Assembly: GCA_002105175.1 (NCBI GenBank)
Contig: MCGE01000015.1
Location: 62,001-126,000, forward strand
Reading direction: 5' to 3'
Length of the DNA: 64,000 nucleotides
Source of the DNA: Absidia repens
Taxonomy: Eukaryota > Mucoromycota > Mucoromycetes > Mucorales > Cunninghamellaceae
Each line of letters begins with the position of its first letter. Position 1 is the first letter of the stretch. The translations under genes were made by a program, and so were the position numbers. The notes beneath the pieces are model-generated. The model saw nothing but the letters and a program-made list of their open reading frames with translations, was not told the DNA's origin and did no database searches. Positions 15,675 through 26,455 of the stretch are shown piece by piece.

Positions 15675-17861
15675 ATGGCGAAATTTTACTTCGCCTTTCT
15701 CTTCATTTTCTCTCTCTCATTCAATAACTACAATGGACATTTATTCGTTACCGCCAGTGACACTGACAATTATATTCTCGTGTTCAAACATGGTACTCCA
15801 CGATCAGACATCTCCGACCATATTCAACTCATGTACAGCAAAGTCGATGATCACGCCAATACATCATCAACTGTAAATACCCAATTCTCGACTATTGGCG
15901 ACTTTCACTGGTACACTGGCAGCTTCCCCACTGAATCCTTCGAAACATTATTTGCCTCTTCTCAACATTCTACAACAATGTCAACCAACAATGTCGATTC
16001 AAAGGATATCCTACATTATTGGGTCAAAGATGTTGACTTTTCTGTGCAAGAAATGGTGCAGAAGAGTCCTCCAAGTTGGGTAAGCTCAATCACTTTAACA
16101 ACATTCACTAGTCATGATCATTATATTATAAAATAATAGAACTTACCCATTTTTTTTTCCAATATAGGGTCTTGACCGTATTGACCAACGCCAAGGTCTC
16201 GATGGATTATACAAATTCTCGTCCAAGCAGGGAGAAGGTGTGACAGTTTATGTTTTGGATACTGGTGTTCTTGAAGACCATGAAGACTTGAAAGGCCGTG
16301 TTACTATTGGAAAGACAATTGTTGGTGACGATCCTGCTGATAATGATGGTCATGGTACTTTTGTCGCTGGTGTATGTTGCGGGTCAACGTATGGTGTGGC
16401 GAAATCGGCTTCTATTGTGTCGGTTAAAACTTTGGATAACGATGGTAATGGGCGCCTATCTGATTTACTGAAAGGTCTTGAATGGGTCGTTCAACAACAT
16501 AGTTTCACCAATCCCTCTCCTTCTACAGCACCAACATCAACATCATTTACCGAACAGCCAACTGCAACAACGACTATCATGGAGGGAACCACGATTATTC
16601 CCGTCAATGGCAAGGTTGCACAACAAAACAGCCAGCATAACATGACCACTTCTTCATCATCGAACTATCACCAAAAAGGAAAATCCAGTAGCAAGGCGAA
16701 AACAACAAAAGCAAAAACAACAACGAAGCCCAAGTCAAAATCATCATCCAAATCAAGTCATCCACAACAGCCTTCCTCAAATATCAGAAAACTTCACGAA
16801 AATCCTGCCGTGTCATTATCATCGTCATCATCCAACACCTCATTGACACATTCTACAACAATCAACAAAATAATCAGTGAATTCTCAGCCTCAACATCCT
16901 CATGGGCACCATTGCAGTCTTCCTCCTTACCAACTTCGTCCTCCACTTCGTCCTCATCGTCACCAATGTCAACATCAACGCAAGGCAAAACCAAAAGCAT
17001 CATCAACTTATCTTTGGGTGCTTTATACAACCAAGTGGCCAATGACGCAGTAGAACAAGTCATTCAATTAGGTATCCATGTGGTGGTGGCTGCTGGAAAC
17101 TATGGCGAAGATGCTTGCTTATATTCACCAGGATCAAGTCCGGGTGCCATCACTGTGGGTGCTATTGATAAAGATGACTCCATCGCCTACTATTCAAACT
17201 TTGGAAAATGTGTGGATATGTAAGCTAGAAAAAATTCAAGGAAAGAGAAGGTCGAATTCCAGGATACTCACAATTTATGATGACATATAGATTCGCTCCT
17301 GGAACAGACATTGTCTCAATCACAAGTGATGATGATAGTGCCACAGATACATTGACTGGAACTTCCATGGCAGCACCTCGTAAGTCAATCATTATTTATA
17401 AAAAGAAACAAATTCTAGACACAAAAATAAAAAATAGATCAAATATTGAGTTGGCACTAATGTTATTTTTCTTTTCTTGAAATGGAATAGATGTAGCAGG
17501 ATCCATGGCGCTTTTTTTAGCACAAGCTGATTACACACCATTTGAACTCTCGAACTACATGAAGTCTATATCAACATTGATCTATATGGATTTTTCGATC
17601 AACGACACAGATGGAAATGCTAACAAATCGGTCTTGGACAATGCGGTGGATAAAGGGGTTGAAGCACAGCAAAATCATCCATCATCACAATTCAGCACTG
17701 CCGTCAATATTTTGTATTCTCAACCTGAAGATGGCCAGCCCCTCTGGATATTTGGTGGTCAACTGTCTAGTAGTGCTAGTCGTAGTTTACTTTCCTTTTT
17801 CCCCACCTCCATTCTCATCATCCTTCTTGCTTCTGTTATACCCACGCTCTATTTCCGCTAG
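15675..17861 (+). CDS. Subtilisin-like serine protease (S8) with large Ser/Thr-rich insert, possibly GPI-anchored
   Basis: Four exons: 15675-16079, 16168-17219, 17291-17379, 17491-17861 (638 aa). A secreted endopeptidase of the proteinase K/subtilisin type. A hydrophobic signal peptide (FYFAFLFIFSLSF) is followed by an I9-like propeptide (YILVFKHGTPRSDISDHI). The catalytic triad is visible: Asp in VYVLDTGV, His in DGHGTFVAG and Ser in GTSMAAPHVAG; the oxyanion Asn is in VVAAGNYG. A low-complexity Ser/Thr/Lys-rich segment of about 160 residues (about 248-407) interrupts the catalytic domain between the His motif and INLSLG. The C-terminus ends in a hydrophobic stretch (SLLSFFPTSILIILLASVI) preceded by Ser-rich sequence, as in GPI-anchored or membrane-tethered proteins. 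The last exon begins inside the Ser-motif histidine codon; frames agree throughout. Confidence 0.9.
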
Positions 17862-18166
17862 TCTATCCCCCCTCCCTCTTTCCCCTTTTATCTCATTATA
17901 TTATTAATTCTTTTAGTTTTAATCATTCATGTTGTACTTGTCTCCCTTATTCTTTATGTACTAATAAAAAAAAATAGTGGTTTATTTGTATATTAAACAT
18001 TTTAGTCCTTTTTTTTTTGGCTGAGTTGGTGTGGATCGGGAAACGATTTTTGCTCTAGTTCTCGTACTAAATGAAAAGTAATGGATTTTCCTTCACGTTC
18101 CTGACTTTCGTTTTGTTGTTATTTTTACACAATTACGGTGATCTGATGAAATCGCTCTAATTACTT

Positions 18167-18202
<36 letters not shown>

Positions 18203-18433
18203 GAATAAGGGCAATAATAATTCATCCTTATAGTATGGTATGAAGTGAAACCCAGCCCATTTGTGGGAACGTTTGGGGATCGACCTCATATGATATGACA
18301 TCAAAAGATTCCTGTCATTTTTTTTGAATATAAATAGGGAACTTGATTGACGATTCATTTTATTATTATTATTATCTTTTCAGAAAACTCTTTCGCCCAC
18401 AAATACACACACAAAACACGTCAAGCTTTCAAT
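17862..18433. other. Intergenic gap with promoter of the Ser/Ala-rich gene
   Basis: Contains the 3' end of the protease gene, with an AATAAA signal near 17962, a T run of about 31 nt at 18171-18201, and the promoter of the next gene with a TATA box at 18329. No further gene was seen. Confidence 0.5.
18329..18336 (+). promoter_or_regulatory. TATA box of the Ser/Ala-rich protein gene
   Basis: TATAAATA lies 98 bp upstream of the ATG at 18434 and the 5' leader is C/A-rich. A strong TATA suggests high or regulated expression; this is inference from sequence only. Confidence 0.6.
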
Positions 18434-18952
18434 ATGAAATTCCAATCCACAGTCCTTCTTGCTTTTGCCTTTTTCTTGTTGATCACCCTTGCTCAGGCTC
18501 AAGCTGCCGCTGGTGGTGATACTTCTGCCCCGTCAGGTGACAGTGGTGGTGAATCTTCTGGCGGAGATGCTAGCGGTTCCTCTGGTGCTGATGCTTCTGG
18601 CGCTAGTGGTTCATCTTCTGCAAGCGATCCTGCCTCTTCTGGAGCTGAAGCTTCTGGTGCTAGCGGTTCATCTGCAAGTGACCCCTCCTCTTCTGGTGCT
18701 GAAGCTTCTGGTGCTAGCGCTTCATCTTCTGGTTCAATGGCTAGCGGTTCATCTGCAAGCGACCCCTCTTCTTCTGCTGGCAGTTCCGCTTCCGACCCCG
18801 CTGCATCTGCTGGCTCTTCAAGCGACCCCTCCTCTTCCTCCTCTTCTGCTGACAGCTCCTCCTCTGACCCTGCTGCCTCTGGTGCTAACACTATGACTAT
18901 CCCAGCCATACTCAGTGCTGTTGCCGCTGGCTCTGCCTTGATTTTATCTTAA
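18434..18952 (+). CDS. Small secreted Ser/Ala-rich protein, probable GPI-anchored wall protein
   Basis: Single exon, 172 aa. A clear signal peptide (MKFQSTVLLAFAFFLLITLAQA) is followed by about 125 residues made almost only of Ser, Ala, Gly, Asp and Pro. It contains imperfect tandem units such as SGAEASGASGSSASDPSS. The C-terminus is a hydrophobic tail (IPAILSAVAAGSALILS) after a small-residue ASGAN stretch, the layout of a GPI-attachment signal. Such proteins are heavily O-glycosylated components of fungal cell walls. No enzymatic domain is present. The start is set by the signal peptide, with an AAT ATG context and a TATA box 98 bp upstream. Long ORFs in other frames come from the low-complexity GC-rich repeats and are shadows. 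Confidence 0.85.
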   Translation: MKFQSTVLLAFAFFLLITLAQAQAAAGGDTSAPSGDSGGESSGGDASGSSGADASGASGSSSASDPASSGAEASGASGSSASDPSSSGAEASGASASSSGSMASGSSASDPSSSAGSSASDPAASAGSSSDPSSSSSSADSSSSDPAASGANTMTIPAILSAVAAGSALILS

Positions 18953-21161
18953 AAAATCAACATAGTTATATTTATCCACTTTATCTCAAATGTTTGTTGA
19001 ATAAATATTCTTTGTTTATCTTCTCTCAATATTCTCAGGTGCCAAGTATATCGTACGTAATTTTTTTTAGTTCCCCTTTTTATTTTCCTTAAATCCAAAC
19101 TTTAGCTTTAGGCGCTTTCCAGCAACAATAATATTTTAGCAGCGTCTCAATTGGAAACTTTACCTGCTAAAGCTTGTAATCATTATAATCAACATGGCTT
19201 GGTCAATTGAATGTCGTTCCACTTTTTGATAGATCGACCTTCAAGTACGCTGAATCTCGACTTGCTATATAGACTAGAATGATACAGTTCAAATATTACA
19301 ATAAGCATTTAAAATCCCGCCCACGTGTATTTTTATTTATTTACTCCCGAAAATTCCCCCCCCTGCCCTCCCTCTTTCTTTCATTTACTTTTTTTTTCTT
19401 TCGTTTTATTTTCAGCATTCGACTGGTTTGAGTAATGTTGGAATTAGAATAGTATCAGGACTAGTTTAAAAGGGTTTTCATCTCAGGGATTGCAAGATGC
19501 ATGGGGAAACCCTTTCATTTTGAATCCAGGATTTTGGACCACTATTAGTTTGGTTTTTTGGAGCCACCATTAGTTTAGTTTAGTGTTGGTTTGTCCATAG
19601 TTTTTATTTTTATCTGAATAAAAAGGGTTTTTTTTACTTCATGAAATATACCCCATTAGTTTTTCTCTTGTTTTGCACAATAGATCCCCTTTCTCACTAC
19701 CATCGCCACTTTTGATTAATGTTGTCTGCTGTTGTGCTTTAATAATAGAAATTCATTTATTATTGGACTAGTTTAGTGTCAGTTTGCCTATAGTTTTTAT
19801 CTTTTTATGAATAAAATATGTCTCTTTTTACTTACTTCGATAAAACATGTCCCATTGCGCTCTCTCATGTTTTGCACAATAGATCCTCTTTTTCACTACC
19901 AACACTACTTTGATTCGGTGACTATTGTTGTCTTCAATAAGTGACGCTCGTTTAGTTTTCCTCATGCCTTGTATAATCTATTAACTCCCGTTTTACAATT
20001 AACCTTTAAAACTGGTACTCAATATTTATGGCATCTCACGTCAGTCAGCCATATGCGTCCTCTCAACACTCACCTCCATTAAATCCCTTGTTACTATGAG
20101 CACCTCTCTTTTAGCTTTAGTATATACTAATAATGCGTCAATAGAATAAATTCGTTCGCTGTTCGTCCTATGTCCCATCGTATAATACGCAGTACTGTTG
20201 TTGCAGTTGATTTATGATTGTCCTGCTATGCATCTGCTCTCTAATTCACCCACTATGACTACCCCACCCCTCGCTTTCCGAAACTTTTTAGCTGTCTAAA
20301 ACCGCTCACTTTCAAAGACTGACATATTCTTGCTCGATCAATCATATATATATATATATATATATACTGTATGCATTAAACGCGCCGGCAAATATTATAT
20401 GCCTGGTATGTATAATGATAGGCGTAATTTTCGTTACCAGCCTTCTTACACATTACTCACACCCACTGTTCCGCATTCTTTCGCTCCAGTGAGATTGCTT
20501 GGCATGATTGAATTAGGATGCTGAAGTTTCTTTGTTATGTTTTTTCTGACCAACGACATCTCTTTGGCTAATAGTTTGGGAGCCGGTATTTAGTTTCTCC
20601 GAAGACGTTCCTTTTTTCTGCGTCTTCAGAACGACCAATCCCAAATGATCAAAGTCGTTGTATTTATAAAATAAAAACAAACAAACCATGTACTTTTGTT
20701 CCTTTCCGTCTTTGCCATAATTTTGCGTAGTTAAATGAAATATGATCTTGAACATTTTCTGTGAGGTTCAATTTTATCGATTCTGCGTTTCATGCTAATT
20801 ATTATGACATAATAAGACAACTGGAAGTTTCTCTATTTGAAATTCCGATAGCACTAAATTTTCTGATCATTTATTTTGGTTTTATTGTCAGGGGTGGTAA
20901 TATGTATTTCAATCTCATGATATTCCTTAAAATCACCTACACATACCCCATCTCTCAAGTTCAGGCTTTACAATTGTTATTTCACAATGTTGTAATTTTG
21001 TTTTTATTGTGTTATAACGTTTGGGGATGCCCTGATTTGGAAACTCTTTTTTTTTTTTTTTGTCCAGAGGAGATTGAAATTGCTGGCCCACGCTTTGGGG
21101 AACTTTATTTTTACTTCTTTCTTTTCTCTCTTTTTTCAATCTTTGTTATGGGCCGGATGCC
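18953..21161. other. Gene-poor gap holding repeat copy B
   Basis: Contains repeat copy B (about 19310-20200) and a (TA)n microsatellite near 20343-20366. Between 20370 and 21160 there is AT-rich sequence with a long open frame rich in Phe, Leu and Ile but no ATG-led product I recognise. Part of it may be the promoter or a non-coding first exon of the lipase gene. Confidence 0.5.
19310..20200 (+). repeat. Dispersed intergenic element, copy B
   Basis: Plus orientation. The box CCGCCCACGTG is at 19317-19327. The core lies at about 19441-19535 and includes the blocks AGTATCAGGACTAGTTTAAA and TGCATGGGGAAACCCTTTCA. Downstream the 3' module (GAATAAAA..., TTTTGCACAATAGATC, CTTTGATT...GTTG) occurs twice in tandem, at about 19610-19740 and 19790-19940, and a more degenerate module follows. 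No open reading frame of note is present. Confidence 0.75.
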
Positions 21162-21458
21162 ATGGTGTCAGTATCTCTGTCACTTGTAATAAACCAACTT
21201 CGGAACTCTTTGATCAACGGGTTACCCTTTGGAAGTTATCTTGTCAAAGCGAAGAAGGATCGAAAAAGTACCCCACGAGAAGAACAAGACTCCCCTTTAT
21301 ATACTTCGTCCTACCACAAACAACATGAGTCCTTGGTCATCTATGCTAGTCGATACAAATTGACCAAAAAGACGAAAAACAACTACGTTGCCACTACCTC
21401 TGAATCCTTTATTTCTACAAAGAAAGTGCAACAAGAATCAACAACGTGGAACCGACAA

Positions 21459-21527
<69 letters not shown>

Positions 21528-22700
21528 TATGAGTGCTCTGCTTTGAACACTCCCGTCACTCCTCATTATATTGCTCCTCGATCGCCTATAGCATTATGCC
21601 ATGGTTTATATGGATTTGACAAACGTGGTCCTGATGCCATTCCATTCCTACAAGTCCATTACTGGGGTGGTATCGAGGAAGCATTGGCCAAACTAGGTGC
21701 TAAAGTTATTGTCACAAGGGTGCCTCGAACTGGAAGTATATGGGAGCGTGCGCAAGTGTTGCATACCTTTATGAATTCTATATTACAAGGACAACAAGTC
21801 AATTTTATTGCTCATTCTATGGTAAGAACCTTTTTCCCTTCCCCTCCTCTCCAGATGTACAATATATTCACTTTTTTTTTTTTTTTTTTTTTTTTGTAGG
21901 GTGGGTTGGATTGTCGGTACCTTTTATCACATATCCATGACAGATCTTACAAACCAATATCACTTACAACAGTATCAACACCTCATCGTGGCTCACCAGT
22001 CATGGATTGGTAAGGAAACATACCAATGACATTATGTAGCGGGAAAAAATAAACGGACTGTATTTGACTTGTTGACAATTATTTTAGGTTTCGAGATAAT
22101 GTAGGTGTTGGGGTAACGGGTGCGATCAAAACTGCGGTAGCAAAAAAGATGGAACAAAACGAACGATTGGAATATAATGGCAACGGAATGCCGCCGCTGG
22201 ACAATTTACCAACCTCTACATTATTATCACAGCAGCAACAACAGCATCCGTTCCTGAACTGGTCTTTGAGCGATATTGCCAAAATGCCTATCAGTTTACT
22301 CGATCCGGTGGTACAACGCGTAGTGCAATTGCTGGACACACCTGCATATGCCAACCTGACGACCGATTACTGTCAAAATTATTTCAATCCAAATACGCCA
22401 GATGATCCTCGGGTGGCGTATTATTCATACGGAGCGTCCACAACTATTCCTGTCTGGTCGTTTCTTGGTTTACCAAATCAATGGGTGCGTGAAAAGGAAG
22501 GTGACAATGATGGATTGGTTAGTTTGAAAAGTGCCAAATGGGGTCAGTACATCAAGACATTGAACACGGATCACTGGAGCTTGAACGGGCAACGGTACAA
22601 ATGGCGGTCTTCTTCCACGTCGGATCCCAAACTGGATAAATTTGATACTGTGGAATTCTATATGGAACTGGCTACTCACCTATATCATCAAGGGCATTAG
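21162..22700 (+). CDS. Triacylglycerol lipase-like alpha/beta hydrolase with polyglutamine tract
   Basis: Three exons: 21162-21821, 21900-22009, 22088-22700 (460 aa if the start is right). The nucleophile elbow AHSMGG (GxSxG) spans the first splice junction. Upstream, PIALCHGLYGFDKRG holds the HG oxyanion motif, followed by VHYWGGIEEALAKLGAKV. Downstream, TVSTPHRGSPVMDW, the acid region (NDGLVSLKSAKWG) and the catalytic His region (NTDHWSLNG) are recognisable. The pattern matches bacterial group I/yeast Tgl2-type lipases. Between the N-terminus and the domain is a run of about 24 Gln encoded by CAACAG hexamers (about 21457-21528). The start is uncertain: the ATG at 21162 is the first in frame, but a spliced upstream exon is possible. 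No clear signal peptide is seen, so an intracellular or mitochondrial site is plausible. Confidence 0.82.
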
Positions 22701-22959
22701 ATTAGATTTTAGATTAGGTATTTAGTATAGTTAATATTTAATGCTTTGTAGTTTTAGATAGATTTTGTATTTTGTCACTCCTTTCCCCACCCCTTTATAT
22801 TCACCCTCTTGTATTTTTTTTTTAAAACTCCCCTATTTTTTATTTCTCTCCCCCCTCCCACCTCACATTAATACAATAATTTATATCCTCTATTTCTCTG
22901 ATTTTATTTACTTAATCTTATCATTTTACTTTGTTTTTACCATCCTACTTTGATTCCAA

Positions 22960-24915
22960 ATGTCTTCTTTCAGTTTGAATCATGGTAGCAAATCCCCCTC
23001 CACTTCTTCTCCGAGACCTGAAGAATTTGATGAATATCATCAATACATTGAAAGCATCCAACGCATTTACAAGTCCAAGGTACGACCTCTAGAAGTAACA
23101 TATAACTTCGAAGGTAAGTTACTCTAGCAACAAAACAATATTTTACAGTATATTTCTAACGAGCTACGACTGACGTTTATTTTGTAGGTTTTCATTCATC
23201 TCCACTTACTCCTTCCGATATCTCTGCAAAACCCATTGTTTTACTTATTGGTCAATACTCAACCGTATGTTTGAAATTTTTGCACATAAAAAACTGTATA
23301 TATAGTTGAATTCTCATTCTCAAGGGTTTTTTTTTCTTTATTCTTATTTTTATTTTTACGACAGGGCAAAACAACGTTTATCAAGTATTTGCTAGACAAA
23401 TCATACCCTGGTGAACATATTGGAGTGGAGCCAACAACTGACCGATTTGTAGCTGTGATGAACAACAACGAAGACCGGGTGATTCCAGGCAATGCAGCAG
23501 CGGTAGACCAAGACCTTCCTTTCCGTGGTTTGAATCTATTTGGCCAAGCGTTTTTATCAAGGTTTCAAGTCTCACAAACTAATTCCCCTGTGTTGGAAAA
23601 CATGACCATCATTGATACGCCTGGAATTCTTGCTGGAGACAAACAACGAATCGAACGTGGTTATGATCATACTCAAGTTATTGATTGGTTTGCTCAACGT
23701 GCCGATCTTATCCTGCTAATGTTTGATTCACATAAATTGGATATCTCGAACGAATTCCGAATGGCCATCCACAGTCTCCGCGGACAAGAAGAAAAAGTAC
23801 GTGTGGTGTTGAACAAAAGTGATATGGTCAGTCAGCAACAATTGATGCGGGTGTATGGTGCGATGATGTGGTCTTTGGGAAAAGTGGTACAAACACCTGA
23901 AGTCATGCGTGTCTTCTTGGGCTCCTTTTGGTCTGAACGTCCTCCCAATTGTTTTGAAGATTGCCGTGATTTGATTGAAGCCGAGTCCAAGGATCTCCTG
24001 AAGGATTTGAAAGATTTGAAACGCCAGGCTGTTATGCGAAAAATCAATGAAATCATTAAGAGGGCACGGTTGGCCAGGGTAAGTCGCTTCTCCTCCCCCA
24101 CACACGCCCCAAAAGAAAAGGGTTCTGACTCACTTATTTTAATATGTTTTGAGATAGGTACACGCCTTGATCATCAGCCATTTGAAGAAAGAAATGCCCG
24201 CGATGTTTGGAAAAAAGAAGAAACAAGAGGCATTGCTGGCGAACTTGGATCAGGAATTCTTGAAAATACAACAACGGCATCATATTCCAGCTGGTGATTT
24301 TCCCAACGTTGATCGATTTAGACAGGCACTCGCTTTATATGACATGGATAAATTTAAACCAATGAAAGAAGATTTGCTGCACAAGGTCGATGAGGTAAGC
24401 GAAACGAACAACATAAAATAGCACTTTTTTTTTCAAGTTTTATATGATTACTAATATAATGCGTTATATATGTGTATTATATAAAATAGGCATTGAATGT
24501 AGATTTACCAGGTTTGATTTCGAGCTTACCTACTGGCAATCCAACACTGGCCACCAAAGATCGAAATCCATTTGCACCAGATATAGAGCAATGCGACAGT
24601 CCCATCCCAACATCTCCTACATCTCATTCACCTTGGATTTTACCAGAAAGTGACAAGGCGCAGTACGGTGCTCGGTTTACAAGACAGGTGGCGGCAGCGG
24701 GAGGCGGCGACAAAATATCAGGTGCAGATGCCAAGTCTATATTAATGGAAAGTGGATTGTCCAACGAAACCTTGGCACACGTATGGCGGCTCAGTGATTT
24801 GGATTTTGATGGATACTTGAACGCGGATGAATTTGCAATTGCCATGCATTTGACAAAGATTGTGCAAAACGGTGTGACTCTCCCCGAAAAACTACCCTCT
24901 ACTTTATTACCTTAA
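22960..24915 (+). CDS. EHD1: EHD1/RME-1-type dynamin-like ATPase
   Basis: Five exons: 22960-23113, 23188-23264, 23365-24078, 24158-24394, 24490-24915 (535 aa; human EHD1 has 534). It is a membrane-remodelling ATPase that acts in endocytic recycling. The P-loop GQYSTGKTT is split by an intron between Thr77 and Gly78. The G-domain also shows TIIDTPGILAGDKQR (switch II) and NKSDMV (NKxD). Helical regions follow, then an NPF-like linker (RNPFAPD). A C-terminal EH domain (about 440-535) carries an EF-hand-like loop in LSDLDFDGYLNADEFAIAMH. Domain order and length match animal EHDs, which ascomycete yeasts lack; this supports an early-diverging fungus. Confidence 0.95.
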
Positions 24916-25775
24916 CTTAGTTACTCCGTATTATCATTAGCCCCTCTCCTATTTAGATTTTTTTTATTAATGTAGTGTTACTTTTATTTACTATGACTAT
25001 TTTTGTTTCAATAAATGGTTGTTATTTTAATATTATTATTATTGCTGTGGTGATGAAAATCATGATTATGATTACGGTAGTGGCGTGATTATTTGTCTTG
25101 TCTTGAACTTGAGTGATATTATTTGTGTTTGTGCCGACGGAGTTATGGTTTCTAGTCGCATTATGATGCAGTACTATAGATGATCACGATGAATATGGAT
25201 GGAAAAGGCCGAGCGGGAGAATTAGATTTTGGCAAAGAAAAGAAAAAGGAGGATGGGAGGAGGGGCAGAGGGGGGCAAACTTTCTGAGCGGGCATGATTC
25301 CGGAAAGAGTGAGGCGCGTATCAGCGGAGTGTGGCGAGTGCAGAAAACTTCAATATTTATTTACCTTTTATATCAACAAGCTTTAAATGTTGCGACTATT
25401 CTTCGGAGAACTTTGCAGAGGGAACGAATGGCACCTGAGATGACATGGACTCCTTAAAAGATGTTCCATATGCTACACTTTGCTATGTTCTATATGGAAG
25501 TGGGCACTCCTAAAAAAAGCCAAGGACAAGAAAAATCAATCTTGAACACTAAAAATAACGCTGAAGGATTACAACAGACCAGCCTTATTGGTTCTTTCAC
25601 AACCTCCGCGTTTGTAGTTAAAAATAGATTTTTTTTTTTTTTTTTTTGTCTTGCTTCGATTTGCATGAATTGCTTGTCCAGCTCTTTTTTTTTTTTTTTT
25701 TTTTTTTCCTATATAAATAGCCCTTCTATCCTCAGCTTTTTTTTATTATTCTTTTTTTTTCGCTTTTGTGACTCC
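24916..25775. other. Intergenic gap; promoter of the orphan small gene
   Basis: After the EHD gene (AATAAA near 25010) comes a G-rich purine stretch at about 25240-25280 with AGGGG blocks (stress-response-element-like). Two heat-shock-element-like sequences follow: ATTCCGGAA near 25297 and TTCTTCGGAGAA near 25399. Two T runs and a TATA box (25712) end the gap. No gene was seen. Confidence 0.45.
25712..25719 (+). promoter_or_regulatory. TATA box of the orphan small gene
   Basis: TATAAATA lies 64 bp upstream of the ATG at 25776, after a long T tract. The spacing fits a fungal TATA promoter with a short leader. Confidence 0.55.
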
Positions 25776-26135
25776 ATGGTTCAAAAACTTGTACAATTTC
25801 AAACATCTCCACAAATCATCTTTTATCACCAAGCATCCGATTGTGACGAAACGAAAAAGGAGGCACCTATCATATCCACTAGCACTACTTCTGTTCATCA
25901 AAGCTTTCCGCCGCCAACTACACCAATCATGAATAGGAAATCAACAGCATACACCTCGACAAAGCGACCCATCATACCTCCGCTGGACTTTTCATCGCTT
26001 TGTCATACCGCCCTCTTCAAATCCGACGTCTCTGATATCAATGCAGATCGACCCCTTTCACCTCCCATACTTTCAATAGACACATTACATCATACCCCAC
26101 TTTATTACACTGCACAATCCACTTGTTATTTTTGA
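25776..26135 (+). CDS. Orphan small protein, TATA promoter, unknown function
   Basis: Single exon, 119 aa, beginning MVQKLVQFQTSPQIIFYHQ. It is rich in Ser, Thr and Pro and has no signal peptide, membrane segment or catalytic motif that I recognise. Support for a gene: an ATG with a TATA box 64 bp upstream, an open frame that ends just before AT-rich 3' sequence, and codon use like its neighbours. The upstream gap contains AGGGG and TTC/GAA-type sequences, suggesting stress-regulated expression. Residues 65-95 contain PPLDFSSLCHTALFKSD, which looks like a short linear motif region. Function cannot be assigned. Confidence 0.55.
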   Translation: MVQKLVQFQTSPQIIFYHQASDCDETKKEAPIISTSTTSVHQSFPPPTTPIMNRKSTAYTSTKRPIIPPLDFSSLCHTALFKSDVSDINADRPLSPPILSIDTLHHTPLYYTAQSTCYF

Positions 26136-26455
26136 TTCCCCACATACCCATACACCTTCACATAGCCATAATTCAGAACTTGTAGATGATTGATATAAAT
26201 TTATATACAAATAGTTTAGTTTTGATTTTATTTCGTATTTTGATATATATATATTTGGTAATAAAAAAGCAAACTAAGATAATAATTGAATAAAAGCAGC
26301 ATGTGACAGTGATGAAGGATTATATAAAGAATGTGTGTGTATATGTAAATATATGAAGCTAAGATAAAAGCAGAAGGGGGAGGGGAATAAGAAGGGGAGG
26401 GAATACAATAACATGAGGTAGATAAGTACATTAACAGGAAGGGAAGATGGATTGA
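26136..26455. other. Convergent 3' gap
   Basis: Lies between two converging genes. AT-rich with short AT repeats; candidate poly(A) signals are present on both strands. No gene was seen. Confidence 0.5.

Noticed and set aside
18499..18909. 136-codon open frame on the minus strand, rich in Glu, Ala and Pro
   Set aside because: It is the exact shadow of the Ser/Ala-rich repeat gene; that gene has a signal peptide, GPI-like tail and TATA box, the shadow has none.
20761..21189. 142-codon hydrophobic plus-strand frame upstream of the lipase
   Set aside because: It starts with a non-ATG codon, is dominated by T-rich codons and matches no family; no splice site joins it convincingly to the lipase.
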